Below are positions 7,333 through 14,047 of a stretch of 16,756 nt of DNA, piece by piece; within the stretch, counting starts at the first letter, position 1, and the number at the start of each line of letters is the position of its first letter. This stretch comes from CAZOWW01 sp964583765 (GTDB lineage Bacteria; Actinomycetota; Actinomycetes; Actinomycetales; Kineosporiaceae), in contig CAZOWW010000121.1 of NCBI GenBank assembly GCA_964583765.1, forward strand, positions 1 through 16,756, written 5' to 3'. A program made the position numbers and the translations under genes. Under the pieces are notes generated by a model. It was not told the DNA's origin. It saw nothing but the letters and a program-made list of their open reading frames with translations, and searched no databases.

Positions 7333-7962
7333 TCAGCCCGAAAGACGGGAACGAACCTGGTCGACGCCCGGTCCGGTGAGCTCGTCGAGAACCACGAGCC
7401 GGCCCGAGAGGAGCAACAGGAGCGCCTCACCGTGGGCGATCACCTCAGGGCCCTCCCCGGCGGTCCAGTCGATGTCCTCGGCCACGAGACGGACGCCCGC
7501 GTAGGGATTCCGGTCGGCTGGGTGCCCGGTGGCTCGTGCGTGGAGGTAGTCGAGACACTCGACGAGGTGGTACAGCAGCTGGTCGTGGCCCAGGTCGAGA
7601 GGCCTGCGGATGTCCTGTTGGTGCACCAGCAGGTCGGTGAGCGGCGCCTCGAACCCGAGGCGGGGGGGATGGAACCGGGACTCCGCGTTGTCCCGCAGCC
7701 CGGCGACGATCTCGTGGACCGGTCTGCGGGCGACGGCGGTGGAGAGCGCGATGTTGGCGCGGTCGAAGTTGAACCGGTGAGCGGCCAGGGAGACGAGCAC
7801 ACGTGGCATCGGCGTCACGAGCGGCATGAGCAGGTGCCCCGCCACCTGGTGCACCGTCCAGGCGGTGCAGAGGCTGCGGGTCGACAGCTGAGCCGGGCTG
7901 AGCGTCTCGACGAGATCCGCCACCCGACGTCGCTCGTCGGCTATCCACGGGATGAGATCCAC
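7333..7962 (-). CDS. Maleylpyruvate isomerase family (mycothiol-dependent, DinB-like) protein
   Basis: The protein is 209 residues from the GTG at 7962. The N-terminal part matches the DinB-like four-helix domain of mycothiol-dependent maleylpyruvate isomerases: VETLSPAQLSTRSLCTAWTV, then AGHLL with His43, and LLVHQQDIRRPL with His114 and Asp117. These His/Asp residues are metal-ligand candidates. The C-terminus (VRLVAEDIDWTAGEGPEV, then LLLLSGR and LDELTGPGV) is typical of the actinobacterial family with a small C-terminal domain. Members are often of unknown substrate and have been linked to mycothiol-dependent reactions and detoxification. An in-frame GTG at 8001 would add 13 residues lacking family similarity. 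The 7962 start has TACCCT six bases upstream, consistent with leaderless transcription. It is probably the first gene of the minus-strand unit, five bases from the next gene. Confidence 0.85.
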   Translation of the reverse strand: MDLIPWIADERRRVADLVETLSPAQLSTRSLCTAWTVHQVAGHLLMPLVTPMPRVLVSLAAHRFNFDRANIALSTAVARRPVHEIVAGLRDNAESRFHPPRLGFEAPLTDLLVHQQDIRRPLDLGHDQLLYHLVECLDYLHARATGHPADRNPYAGVRLVAEDIDWTAGEGPEVIAHGEALLLLLSGRLVVLDELTGPGVDQVRSRLSG

Positions 7963-7974
7963 TCGGGGAGGGTA
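7963..7974 (-). promoter_or_regulatory. Candidate -10 box for leaderless start at 7962
   Basis: TACCCT (minus strand, 7969-7974) matches the actinobacterial TAnnnT -10 pattern. It is followed by six bases (CCCCGA) and then the GTG at 7962, the geometry of leaderless genes. No clear -35 is visible and no Shine-Dalgarno precedes the GTG. Confidence 0.35.
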
Positions 7975-8108
7975 GCGCGGCACGTGGTCCGGCGGGGGCA
8001 CTTGAGGCCGTCCGGGGGCGTGTACGGCGCCGGTCCTCCTGCCAGGGCATTCGGATGCGCCGCTCGACGGGGTCCGCGTGGTCCCCCTCGGCCAGGTGTG
8101 GCAGTCTC

Positions 8109-8149
8109 ACCGGTCGCGGGGCTCCGCAGCCGGGGAGCCCGCGACCGGT
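8109..8149. promoter_or_regulatory. Strong inverted repeat in the divergent intergenic region
   Basis: ACCGGTCGCGGG (8109-8120) pairs perfectly with CCCGCGACCGGT (8138-8149). An inner CTCC/GGAG extends this to a 16-bp stem with one bulged G and an 8-base loop. It lies between divergent genes, about 24 bases before the Shine-Dalgarno of the plus-strand small membrane protein. Terminators are not expected here, so it may be an operator, a 5'-UTR structure, or the terminator of an unseen transcript. Confidence 0.6.
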
Positions 8150-8186
8150 CGACCTGCGGCCGGTCCGATCCCGGAAGGACGGTGCC

Positions 8187-8576
8187 GTGGTGATGCCCCT
8201 GCTCCTGGATCTCTCGAACATCGTCGGCGGTTTCCTGCTCGCGGCCGTTCTCCTGGGGCAGCTACCGCGGGTCGGGCCGACGCTCGGACGGCTCTCGAAC
8301 GCGGTGTCCGGCGTGAGATGGCTGGTTGGCGTAGTGGCGCTGGTGGCAGGCGGGTACTTCCTCCTCCGGCACATGATCGACGGTCCGCGCGTCTTCCACT
8401 TCGAGGTGGTGGGAGTGGCGGTCGGCGTCATCCTCCTGTGGGACCGGCTCACCGGGCGGTCTCCGCTGGGGGACCGCGATCCGCGGGCGGTCGCCGGGGC
8501 GTCGTTGCTCCTGGCGATCTTCGGGTTGATCGCGATCGCCGTGGGCATCGACGGCCTTCTCACCCCGGACAGCTGA
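8187..8576 (+). CDS. Small four-helix membrane protein of unknown function
   Basis: This protein of about 129 residues has four hydrophobic segments at about 5-24, 43-60, 71-86 and 101-121. They are joined by short charged loops (LPRVGPTLGRL, RHMIDGPRV, WDRLTGRSPLGDRDPR). I do not recognise the family. The purine-rich GGAAGGA at 8173-8179 lies seven bases before the GTG at 8187. GTG 8190 and ATG 8193 directly follow, so the true start could shift by one or two codons. Reading the frame further upstream gives only an Arg/Pro/Ser-rich translation with no membrane character. It is divergent from the maleylpyruvate-isomerase-type gene and convergent with a methyltransferase, so it is probably transcribed alone. 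Confidence 0.7.
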   Translation: MVMPLLLDLSNIVGGFLLAAVLLGQLPRVGPTLGRLSNAVSGVRWLVGVVALVAGGYFLLRHMIDGPRVFHFEVVGVAVGVILLWDRLTGRSPLGDRDPRAVAGASLLLAIFGLIAIAVGIDGLLTPDS

Positions 8577-8582
8577 GCACGC

Positions 8583-8613
8583 GGGTTCGGGGCGTGGGAT
8601 TCGGGTGCTGGGG
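8583..8613 (+). other. G-quadruplex motif in the convergent 3' spacer
   Basis: Five runs of three or four G (8583-8585, 8589-8592, 8596-8598, 8603-8605, 8610-8613) are separated by 3, 3, 4 and 4 bases. This satisfies the canonical G-quadruplex pattern on the plus strand. It begins seven bases after the stop of the small membrane protein, so its transcript would carry it in the 3' UTR. No conventional terminator hairpin is evident in this 72-base spacer. Confidence 0.6.
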
Positions 8614-8648
8614 CTCGCGGAGTGGGGTGGGGCCCGGCCGGGTGGGGA

Positions 8649-9263
8649 TCAGTTGGGGCGTCGGGCCCGGCCGAGGTAGGCGTAGCTGAACGGGGTCGCC
8701 GGCCCGGCGAAGAACGCTTCGAGCTGCACCACCTCGAGGGGACTCTGCTCCAGGTGGTCCGCGATCGGACGGGTGAGCCGGCAGCCGCCCGTCAGCCTGC
8801 GGCTCCACGGTTCGAGCCGTCGCTGCCAGGTGGCGGTGCGGGCATCGGGCGCCAAGCCGTGTTCCAGGAAGTGCAGGGTGCCGCCGGGGCGGAGTACGCG
8901 GGCGATCTCGGCGAGGGCCGCATCCGGATCGGGGATGGTGCACAGGCTCAGCGTGGACAGTGCGCAGTCGAACCGGGCATCCGGCGCGGACAGTTCCTGG
9001 GCGTCCGTTCCGGCCAGTTCGACCGGTGCGGTCGTGGACCTCAGGTGTCGGCCGGCGAGCCGCCAGGCCACGGGCGAGGGTTCGACGGCGCAGACGCGGC
9101 GCACCTCAGGGGGGTAGAAGGAGAGGTTCTGCCCGGATCCGAAGCCGATCTCCACGACGTCCCCGTGGAGCCCGGCGCAGGCCCGGCGTCGGAGGTCGGC
9201 GAGCGCGGCACCCCGGGACGCGTTGAGCACGCGGGGGACGACCTGGTTCGCCCACAGCCCCAT
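8649..9263 (-). CDS. Class I SAM-dependent methyltransferase
   Basis: This 204-residue soluble protein has the Rossmann-like methyltransferase fold. Motif I is VVEIGFGSGQN (36-46). The acidic residue that binds the ribose of S-adenosylmethionine is probably Glu61 (AVEPSPVA). The post-strand-4 region reads FDCALSTLSLCTIPDP (98-113), and motif III is LRPGGTLHFLEHG (124-136). The pattern resembles the Methyltransf_11 / UbiE-like group that acts on small or lipid-like substrates; the substrate here is unknown. GGGAGGGG just before the ATG at 9263 is a good Shine-Dalgarno. It faces the small membrane protein gene and has a long non-coding stretch upstream. Confidence 0.85.
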   Translation of the reverse strand: MGLWANQVVPRVLNASRGAALADLRRRACAGLHGDVVEIGFGSGQNLSFYPPEVRRVCAVEPSPVAWRLAGRHLRSTTAPVELAGTDAQELSAPDARFDCALSTLSLCTIPDPDAALAEIARVLRPGGTLHFLEHGLAPDARTATWQRRLEPWSRRLTGGCRLTRPIADHLEQSPLEVVQLEAFFAGPATPFSYAYLGRARRPN

Positions 9264-9768
9264 GGATCCCCTCCCGTGTTGCCGGCACGTCCCCGAGTTG
9301 CTCCACCGGGTCGGGTTTCACCCCGGACCGCACCATCCGGGAGCGATTCTGCCCTCGCCGCGGCCTGGTGAACACCCCGGGGGCTGCCCGAAAGCCCACC
9401 GTTCCGGGGCCGGTCCTGGGGCGCCGTCGTCCGGAGCGCGGCCCGGGCTCCAGGCTGCGTGGTGCCAAGCCGATGTGGGATGAGCCACAGCGATCACCGC
9501 TCGACCATCAGTCACGGTGGGTGGTAATTGCTGGCGCTGTGTAATCACACACTGTCGACGAAACGTGTTGTCTCGTCACTTTGGGTGAATGGTGGTCGTT
9601 CCACTCTCTTCGGTGAACCGGTGCCGGTGCGGAGCGGGAGCGACCAAGAGGTGGGCACAGGGTTCCGTCCGCGGAATTCTGTGGTCATGATGAGGTATCA
9701 CGCTCCTCGGGTCCCCGTCCCTGTGCGTGCGGGGGCTTTCCCGCGCTGTGCCGAAGAAGGGAAGACCG
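9264..9768. other. 505-base non-coding region between divergent genes
   Basis: No convincing gene is present. The middle (about 9490-9600) is clearly less GC-rich than the surroundings and probably holds the promoters for the methyltransferase (-) and the beta-propeller gene (+). I could not assign a clear -35/-10 pair. A small hairpin (GCGGG 9729-9733 with CCCGC 9740-9744) lies just before the Shine-Dalgarno AAGGGA (9757-9762) of the downstream gene. A short inverted repeat, TGTGT-AATC-ACACA, lies at 9538-9551. Confidence 0.5.
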
Positions 9769-10956
9769 ATGCGTCATTGGGGGCGAAGAACGGGACGGGC
9801 CATCCTCTCCTGGGTCACGGCCGCGGCGGCCGTGGCGGGATTCGCGACCGCGGCCGGAGCCGCCGTGGCGGGATCAGTCACCACGAATGCCATGACCTGG
9901 TCGACGACGAACGGCGACATTCTCGTGTCGCGGATCGTGGACGTCGGTGACACGCAGCTTCTGGTGCTCGGCGGTAACTTCACCAGCGTCCTCACGCGCG
10001 CCGGAGCGACGGTGGCGGCGCGGAACTTCGCGGTCCTCGACGCCTCGAGCGGAGACGTGGTCTACGCGGGCCGGAACGTGGACTCCTACGTGCGGGCCGC
10101 CGACGCGCACGACGGTGTCCTGTACGTCGGCGGCGACTTCGGCACCTTCGCCGGGCAGTCCCGGCCACGGGTGGCGGCCCTGAGCCTGTCGACCTGGGCG
10201 CTGACCGGCTTCAACCCCGGACTCTCCGGGCGGGTCAAGGCGATCGTCGCCGGCCCCTCGTACCTCTACCTGGGAGGCACCTTCTCCGGCGTGCGGGCGT
10301 ACCGGTACAGCGACGGCCACGAGGGCTTCCGGGTGAGCACCGACTGCGCCGTCCACGCGCTCCTGCTCAGCCCCGACGGCGCCGCGCTGTACATCGGCGG
10401 CTTCCAGAACACCACCAGCGGACTCGTCCAGCACGCCATCGCCAAGGTGGATGCGACGACCGGGGCTCCCGACCCGGCCTTCACGCTCGCCCTCACCAAG
10501 GACAGCGGCGGCTGCGGCGGTGCTGGGTCGACCGCCTACGACGGTGAGAACACGATCTCGCTCGCTTTCGACACCGCCCGCAACCGGCTCCTGGTCGGGA
10601 ACGGCGGGAAGTACAACACCTTCTACGTCGTGAATCCGGCCACAGGGCACTCGGACTACCGGATCGTGAGCGTGGCGGACGTCCAGGCGATCCTCGTCCT
10701 GGGTCCGACATATCTGTTGGGCATTCACGGGAGCAAGACGACGCACAACTTCATCGGCCAGTACGCCGCCTCGAACGGCGCTCTGCTGCCCTGGGACCCG
10801 GAGCTTCGCGGATATCAGGGAAATGCCGACGGCGGGAACAACGGTGTCCAGTCCCTCTGTTTGGACGCGAAGCTCGGCCGCATGTACGTCGCCGGGGCGT
10901 TCCTCACGCAGAACGGCACGGCGCGCAAGTCCCTGGCCGTCTTCTCCTACACCTGA
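9769..10956 (+). CDS. Secreted beta-propeller protein (delta-60/DUF5122-like repeats)
   Basis: This exported protein is 395 residues. The N-terminus is a signal peptide: MRHWGRRTGR, then a hydrophobic core at about 11-34 with AxA-like sites near AGAAVAG. The mature part is built from repeats whose signature is a hydrophobic strand ending in GG-x-F: LVLGGNF (65-71), LYVGGDF (118-124), LYLGGTF (166-172), LYIGGF (207-212) and MYVAGAF (372-378). These match the delta-60/DUF5122 beta-propeller repeats of bacterial secreted proteins. Cys193, Cys249 and Cys364 could allow one disulfide. No catalytic motif is visible, so binding or a structural role is more likely than catalysis. The start is set by AAGGGA six bases before the ATG. 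An in-frame start at 9727 would only lengthen the signal peptide. Neighbours suggest no operon. Confidence 0.82.
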   Translation: MRHWGRRTGRAILSWVTAAAAVAGFATAAGAAVAGSVTTNAMTWSTTNGDILVSRIVDVGDTQLLVLGGNFTSVLTRAGATVAARNFAVLDASSGDVVYAGRNVDSYVRAADAHDGVLYVGGDFGTFAGQSRPRVAALSLSTWALTGFNPGLSGRVKAIVAGPSYLYLGGTFSGVRAYRYSDGHEGFRVSTDCAVHALLLSPDGAALYIGGFQNTTSGLVQHAIAKVDATTGAPDPAFTLALTKDSGGCGGAGSTAYDGENTISLAFDTARNRLLVGNGGKYNTFYVVNPATGHSDYRIVSVADVQAILVLGPTYLLGIHGSKTTHNFIGQYAASNGALLPWDPELRGYQGNADGGNNGVQSLCLDAKLGRMYVAGAFLTQNGTARKSLAVFSYT

Positions 10957-11041
10957 CACAGGGTGCCGGCCGGGTGCCTGGTGCCGGCCTGGTGCCGAGC
11001 GTCTGATCCGGTCGTGGTCGGCCGGCTGCGATCGGGGTATG

Positions 11042-11073
11042 GCCTGCGCGGGGTGTCCTGAGCCCGCGCAGGC
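11042..11073. terminator. Perfect 11-bp hairpin between convergent genes
   Basis: GCCTGCGCGGG (11042-11052) pairs exactly with CCCGCGCAGGC (11063-11073) across a 10-base loop. It lies 86 bases after the beta-propeller stop and 55 bases after the sulfurtransferase stop on the other strand, so it can act as a shared bidirectional terminator. There is no U tract on either side. A direct repeat GGTGCCGGCC (10962-10971 and 10980-10989) lies just upstream. Confidence 0.7.
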
Positions 11074-11127
11074 GCTCCGGTCCGCGGGTGCCTCAGGCTC
11101 TCCAGGTCGCAGGTGCTCGGTCTGGGG

Positions 11128-12027
11128 TCAGCCGAGCTCGACCGGCAGGTCCGGGTGGGCGGTCCACTCGGCGAGTGACCCGTCGTAGAGCCTGACATCA
11201 CGGCGGCCGGCCAGGAACCAGGCGAAGACCGGGACGGTGGCCGAGATCCCGGCGCCGCAGTACGTGATGAGGGTGTCGCCGTCGTCGATGCGCAGGGCGG
11301 TGAGCGCCGCCCTGCGGGCGGCGGCATCCCGCCAGTGACCGGTGCGCCGGTCGACGAGCCGATCAGCCGGCAGGTTGAGGCTGCCGGGGATCCGTCCCGG
11401 CCGGCTGTACGACGTCACGCCTTCTCCGCGGAAGACCTCGGGCCGCAGAGCGTTCACCAACCGAGTGCGCCGTGCCGCCGTGCCGCCGTGGACTGTGTCC
11501 AGCACCTCCGGCAGGGTGACGAGCAGGTCGGGCCGGGGTCGGGCCAACGCCCGGACCGGGGGCAGCGCCACCTCGCCGGTCTCCACCGGCAGGCCCGCCG
11601 CCGTCCAGCCGTGGAGACCGCCGTCCAGAACGCTGACCTCGTCGTTCCCCAGATACCGCAGGAGCCACCACAGCCGGGTCGCCCACATGGGATCGCCGCG
11701 GCTGTAGGCCACGACGTGCACGCCCAGGCCCAGGCCCAGGCCGCCGAGCCGCCGGGCCAGGTGCCGGGTGGGGGGCAGGGCAAAAGGGAACGGTGCGGCC
11801 GGATCGGAGGCATCGGCCGCGAGGTCGACGAATCCCGCGCCGGGCAGGTGCGTCGTGAGATAGCCCGGTCTGCCGCTGCGGACGGTGTAGCGGCCACCGC
11901 CCTCGGGCCGGTCGAGGTGGGTGGTCGTGTCGACGATCCGCAGCCGGGGGTCGTCGAGGCGCCGGACGAGGTCCTCCGGCGACACCAGCACCGGCAGGAG
12001 CCGTCCCGGGGTGCCGCAGCCGCTCAC
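11128..12027 (-). CDS. Two-domain rhodanese, 3-mercaptopyruvate sulfurtransferase-like
   Basis: This 299-residue protein has two tandem rhodanese domains. The N-terminal domain (about 13-145: LVSPEDLVRRL, IVDTT, YSRGDPMWATRLWWLLRYLG, VSVLDGGLHGW) has Asp112 where an active site would have Cys, so it is structural. The C-terminal domain (about 168-298) carries Cys257 in the loop CGAGISA. This resembles the CGSGVTA loop of 3-mercaptopyruvate sulfurtransferases more than the CRxGxR loop of thiosulfate sulfurtransferases. The expected reaction is transfer of sulfane sulfur from a mercaptoacid to a thiol or cyanide acceptor. The GTG start at 12027 forms a GTGA overlap with the stop of the upstream flavin monooxygenase. 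Further upstream the frame lies inside that gene and has no rhodanese similarity. Coupling to a monooxygenase hints at sulfur handling in one pathway. Confidence 0.85.
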   Translation of the reverse strand: MSGCGTPGRLLPVLVSPEDLVRRLDDPRLRIVDTTTHLDRPEGGGRYTVRSGRPGYLTTHLPGAGFVDLAADASDPAAPFPFALPPTRHLARRLGGLGLGLGVHVVAYSRGDPMWATRLWWLLRYLGNDEVSVLDGGLHGWTAAGLPVETGEVALPPVRALARPRPDLLVTLPEVLDTVHGGTAARRTRLVNALRPEVFRGEGVTSYSRPGRIPGSLNLPADRLVDRRTGHWRDAAARRAALTALRIDDGDTLITYCGAGISATVPVFAWFLAGRRDVRLYDGSLAEWTAHPDLPVELG

Positions 12028-13112
12028 CCGCGGTTCTCCAGGGGCTTGCCGTCGCCCACAGGCTTGCCGGCGCCCGGGAGCTTCTGGTCCTCCGCGGGCC
12101 CGCGGACACCCGGAAGTAGGGGCAGGAGAAGCTCGGTCAAGGTGTCCGCCTGTCGCACCGGGTCGAGGCTGAGGCAGTCGACGGCCAGGTGTGTGGCACC
12201 CGCCTCCCACAGCCGCCCCACGAAGTCCGCCGCCTCCTCGGGGGAGCCGATCGCACCGATCCGGGTGAGGTCGTCGGCGGTGACGTTGCGGGTCGCCGTC
12301 TCCCCCCAGCGCGCGACCGCATCCGCGCGGGCAGCGCGACCGTCCCGCGCGACGTTGGCGTTGAGCCACACACAGACAGGGAAGTTCCCGGGGCCGTCGT
12401 CTCCGTCCGGGCGCAGGGCGGCCCGCAGGTCCCGCAGCCGATCGAGGCGGGTGCGCAGCAGTTGGGGGGTGACGTTGAAGGTCATCCAGCCGTCGGCCAG
12501 CGTCGCCACCCGGCCCAGCACCCGGTCGAGGGTCACCGGCCCGGCGGTGGGGGAGGGGTTGGCCGCGAGCCAGATCGGGAAGGGACGCTGGACGAACCCC
12601 GGGACGAGTTCGAGGTCGTCGATGTCCAGCAGCCGCCCGTGGAAGGAAGTGATCTCGCCCCGGCCGGCCTCACGCAGGAAGCGCACGGCCTCCTCGAACC
12701 GCTCGACCTTCTCGGCATACGTCAGGCGGAAGACGGCGAGCTCCCGCTCGACGGCGGCTCCGGAGGCGTTGCCCGGGCAGGCGACGAGTTGCACGCGACC
12801 GCCGGAGAGGGCGTCGAGATCGGCCCACTGCCGGACGACGGTGACGGGATGCCGGAAGCCGAGCGAGGCCAGGCAGCCGACCCCGAGCCGCACCCGGCGG
12901 GTCCGGGCGGCGAGGGCGGCGAGCAGGACTCCGGAGTCGAGGTAGGGCAGGGCGAGCAACGAGTCCGGGACCCAGAGCTCGCCCCACCCGCTACCGGCGT
13001 CCACCCGCTCGGCCAGGGCCAGCAGTTCGTCGTGTGCGACCGGCCGTGGCCGGACCCGCGTGGGCAGGACGAGCCCGGCGCTGAGCGAGGACGTGCTCGA
13101 GGATGCGGTCAT
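12024..13112 (-). CDS. LLM-class (luciferase-like) flavin-dependent oxidoreductase
   Basis: The protein is 362 residues. It fits the bacterial luciferase-like TIM-barrel monooxygenase family, which uses reduced FMN or F420. Visible family features are the N-terminal barrel strand and helix (GLVLPTRVRPRPVAHDELL), ELWVPDSLLALPYLDSGVLLAALAARTRRVRLGVG (about 45-79), FRHPVTVVRQWADLDALSGGRVQL (about 86-109), a segment YAEKVERFEEAVRFLR, and PFPIWLAANPS (about 178-188). Related enzymes oxidise small organic compounds, including pyrimidines, alkanesulfonates and nitrilotriacetate-type chelators; the substrate here cannot be read off. The C-terminus after about 335 is a Lys/Gly/Pro-rich tail. It has the strongest Shine-Dalgarno in the window, AAGGAGGT, nine bases from the ATG. 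It lies 62 bases after the GntR gene and overlaps the sulfurtransferase, so these three are probably one operon. Confidence 0.88.
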   Translation of the reverse strand: MTASSSTSSLSAGLVLPTRVRPRPVAHDELLALAERVDAGSGWGELWVPDSLLALPYLDSGVLLAALAARTRRVRLGVGCLASLGFRHPVTVVRQWADLDALSGGRVQLVACPGNASGAAVERELAVFRLTYAEKVERFEEAVRFLREAGRGEITSFHGRLLDIDDLELVPGFVQRPFPIWLAANPSPTAGPVTLDRVLGRVATLADGWMTFNVTPQLLRTRLDRLRDLRAALRPDGDDGPGNFPVCVWLNANVARDGRAARADAVARWGETATRNVTADDLTRIGAIGSPEEAADFVGRLWEAGATHLAVDCLSLDPVRQADTLTELLLPLLPGVRGPAEDQKLPGAGKPVGDGKPLENRG

Positions 13113-13120
13113 CGCGCGGT

Positions 13121-13128
13121 ACCTCCTT
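13121..13128 (-). promoter_or_regulatory. Strong Shine-Dalgarno of the LLM oxidoreductase
   Basis: The minus strand reads AAGGAGGT, a near-perfect complement of the 16S 3' end, eight to nine bases before the ATG at 13112. This fixes the start and suggests that the monooxygenase is translated much more strongly than the upstream regulator on the same transcript. Confidence 0.8.
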
Positions 13129-13174
13129 CGGCGGTGCTGTGGTTCCGGCAGTGATGTGGTTCACCGGGTCCGGC

Positions 13175-13930
13175 TCACTGCCCCCGGACGGCGTCCCGCA
13201 CGACGCGCTGCAGGCGCACCTCGCGGGAGCGCAGCAGGTGAGTGGTGATCAGCTGTTGGGCGTCGTCCGCACGGCGCTCGTCGATGGCCTCGACGAGGCG
13301 TGCATGGTCCTCGCGGGTGACCTCGAGGTCCTCCTGGGACTCGTGGGTCCCCCGGTCGTAGATACGCAACTGGGCGGTGAGTCGGGCCAGGAGCACCTCG
13401 ATCGTGCGGTTGTGTGACGCGCGCCAGAGCGCCACGTGCCAGGCCGAGTTGTGGTTCCGCTCGGCGTCCACGTCCCCGGCGTCCCCGGCGGCCCGGGCGA
13501 GTTCGTTGAGGTGACGCAGCAGCGCGAGGTCGAGCTCGGTGCGCCGTTCGGCGGCCCGGGCGGCCGCCTGCGCCTCCAGGCCGATCCGGGCCTCGTAGAT
13601 CTCGACGACGTCCTCACCGGTACCCGATCTGACCCGGTACCCGCGGCCGGTGCGCTCAACCAGGCCGTCGTGCTCCAGCCGCAGCAGCGCCTCGCGCACC
13701 GGGGTGCGGGACACGCCGTACCGCTCGGCCAGATGACCCTCCTGCAACGGGGCGCCGATGGCGAAGGTTCCGGACAGGACGTCGGAGCGCACCGTGTCGT
13801 AGAGCGTGGCGGAATGTGCCGGGTCGTCGGCGGGCCGGGATCCCGTGTCCTCCGGGTGGGCTTCGGTGCTCACCGGGTGGGCTTCGGGGTCGGCCGTCGG
13901 GCGACGGCGGGGGGTGGCTGTGCGGTTCAT
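13175..13930 (-). CDS. GntR-family transcriptional regulator, FCD (FadR-type) ligand domain
   Basis: This DNA-binding regulator is 251 residues. Residues 41-100 form the GntR winged helix-turn-helix: LYDTVRSDVLSG, LAERYGVSRTPVREALLRLE, GLVERTGRGYRV. Residues about 105-240 form the all-helical FCD domain that binds a small metabolite, often through a metal. His165 (SAWHVALW), His209 (DHARLVEAI) and His231 (TTHLL) match the usual metal-binding histidines. The usual Asp ligand is Asn161, so metal binding may be altered. The N-terminal 40 residues are Pro/Asp-rich and disordered, with an EAHP duplication. GGAGG lies four bases before the ATG at 13930. It is divergent from the NCS1 permease and upstream of the monooxygenase and sulfurtransferase, so it probably represses all of them until a substrate-derived ligand binds. 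Confidence 0.93.
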   Translation of the reverse strand: MNRTATPRRRPTADPEAHPVSTEAHPEDTGSRPADDPAHSATLYDTVRSDVLSGTFAIGAPLQEGHLAERYGVSRTPVREALLRLEHDGLVERTGRGYRVRSGTGEDVVEIYEARIGLEAQAAARAAERRTELDLALLRHLNELARAAGDAGDVDAERNHNSAWHVALWRASHNRTIEVLLARLTAQLRIYDRGTHESQEDLEVTREDHARLVEAIDERRADDAQQLITTHLLRSREVRLQRVVRDAVRGQ

Positions 13931-14047
13931 CGGGCCTCCGAGGGTGACGACGTGATGCTACTCGGAAGCGCACGCCACCATACGTCTGCATACCGTGGTG
14001 CACGCCGCCATTGACAAACTGGATCGACACAGTCGAGTTTGGCTCTC
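13931..14047. promoter_or_regulatory. Divergent GntR/permease control region with candidate operator
   Basis: On the plus strand a consensus -35 TTGACA lies at 14011-14016. The best-placed -10-like hexamer, GAGTTT (14035-14040), ends seven bases before the permease ATG at 14048, and no Shine-Dalgarno is present, so permease mRNA may be leaderless. On the minus strand TAGCAT (13955-13960) is a possible -10 for the GntR gene. Between them lie the inverted repeat CACCA/TGGTG (13976-13980 and 13996-14000), the direct repeat CATAC at 13979 and 13989 (one helical turn apart), and GCACGCCACCAT/GCACGCCGCCAT (13970 and 14000, 30 bases apart). These are good candidates for GntR binding to a shared operator. 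Confidence 0.55.

Noticed and set aside
6317..7504. 395-codon plus-strand open frame
   Set aside because: It is antisense to the zinc-ribbon membrane protein and the maleylpyruvate-isomerase-type gene and has no recognisable fold.
9538..9551. TGTGT-AATC-ACACA inverted repeat as a Crp-type site
   Set aside because: Crp sites need TGTGA and TCACA with a six-base spacer; here the spacer is four and the half-site differs, so it is probably chance.
10962..10989. Duplicated GGTGCCGGCC as an attachment site
   Set aside because: It is a short GC-rich repeat 18 bases apart, with no integrase or tRNA nearby.
11335..12945. 536-codon plus-strand open frame
   Set aside because: It is antisense to the sulfurtransferase and LLM oxidoreductase, and the translation is Ser/Arg/Pro-rich without domains.
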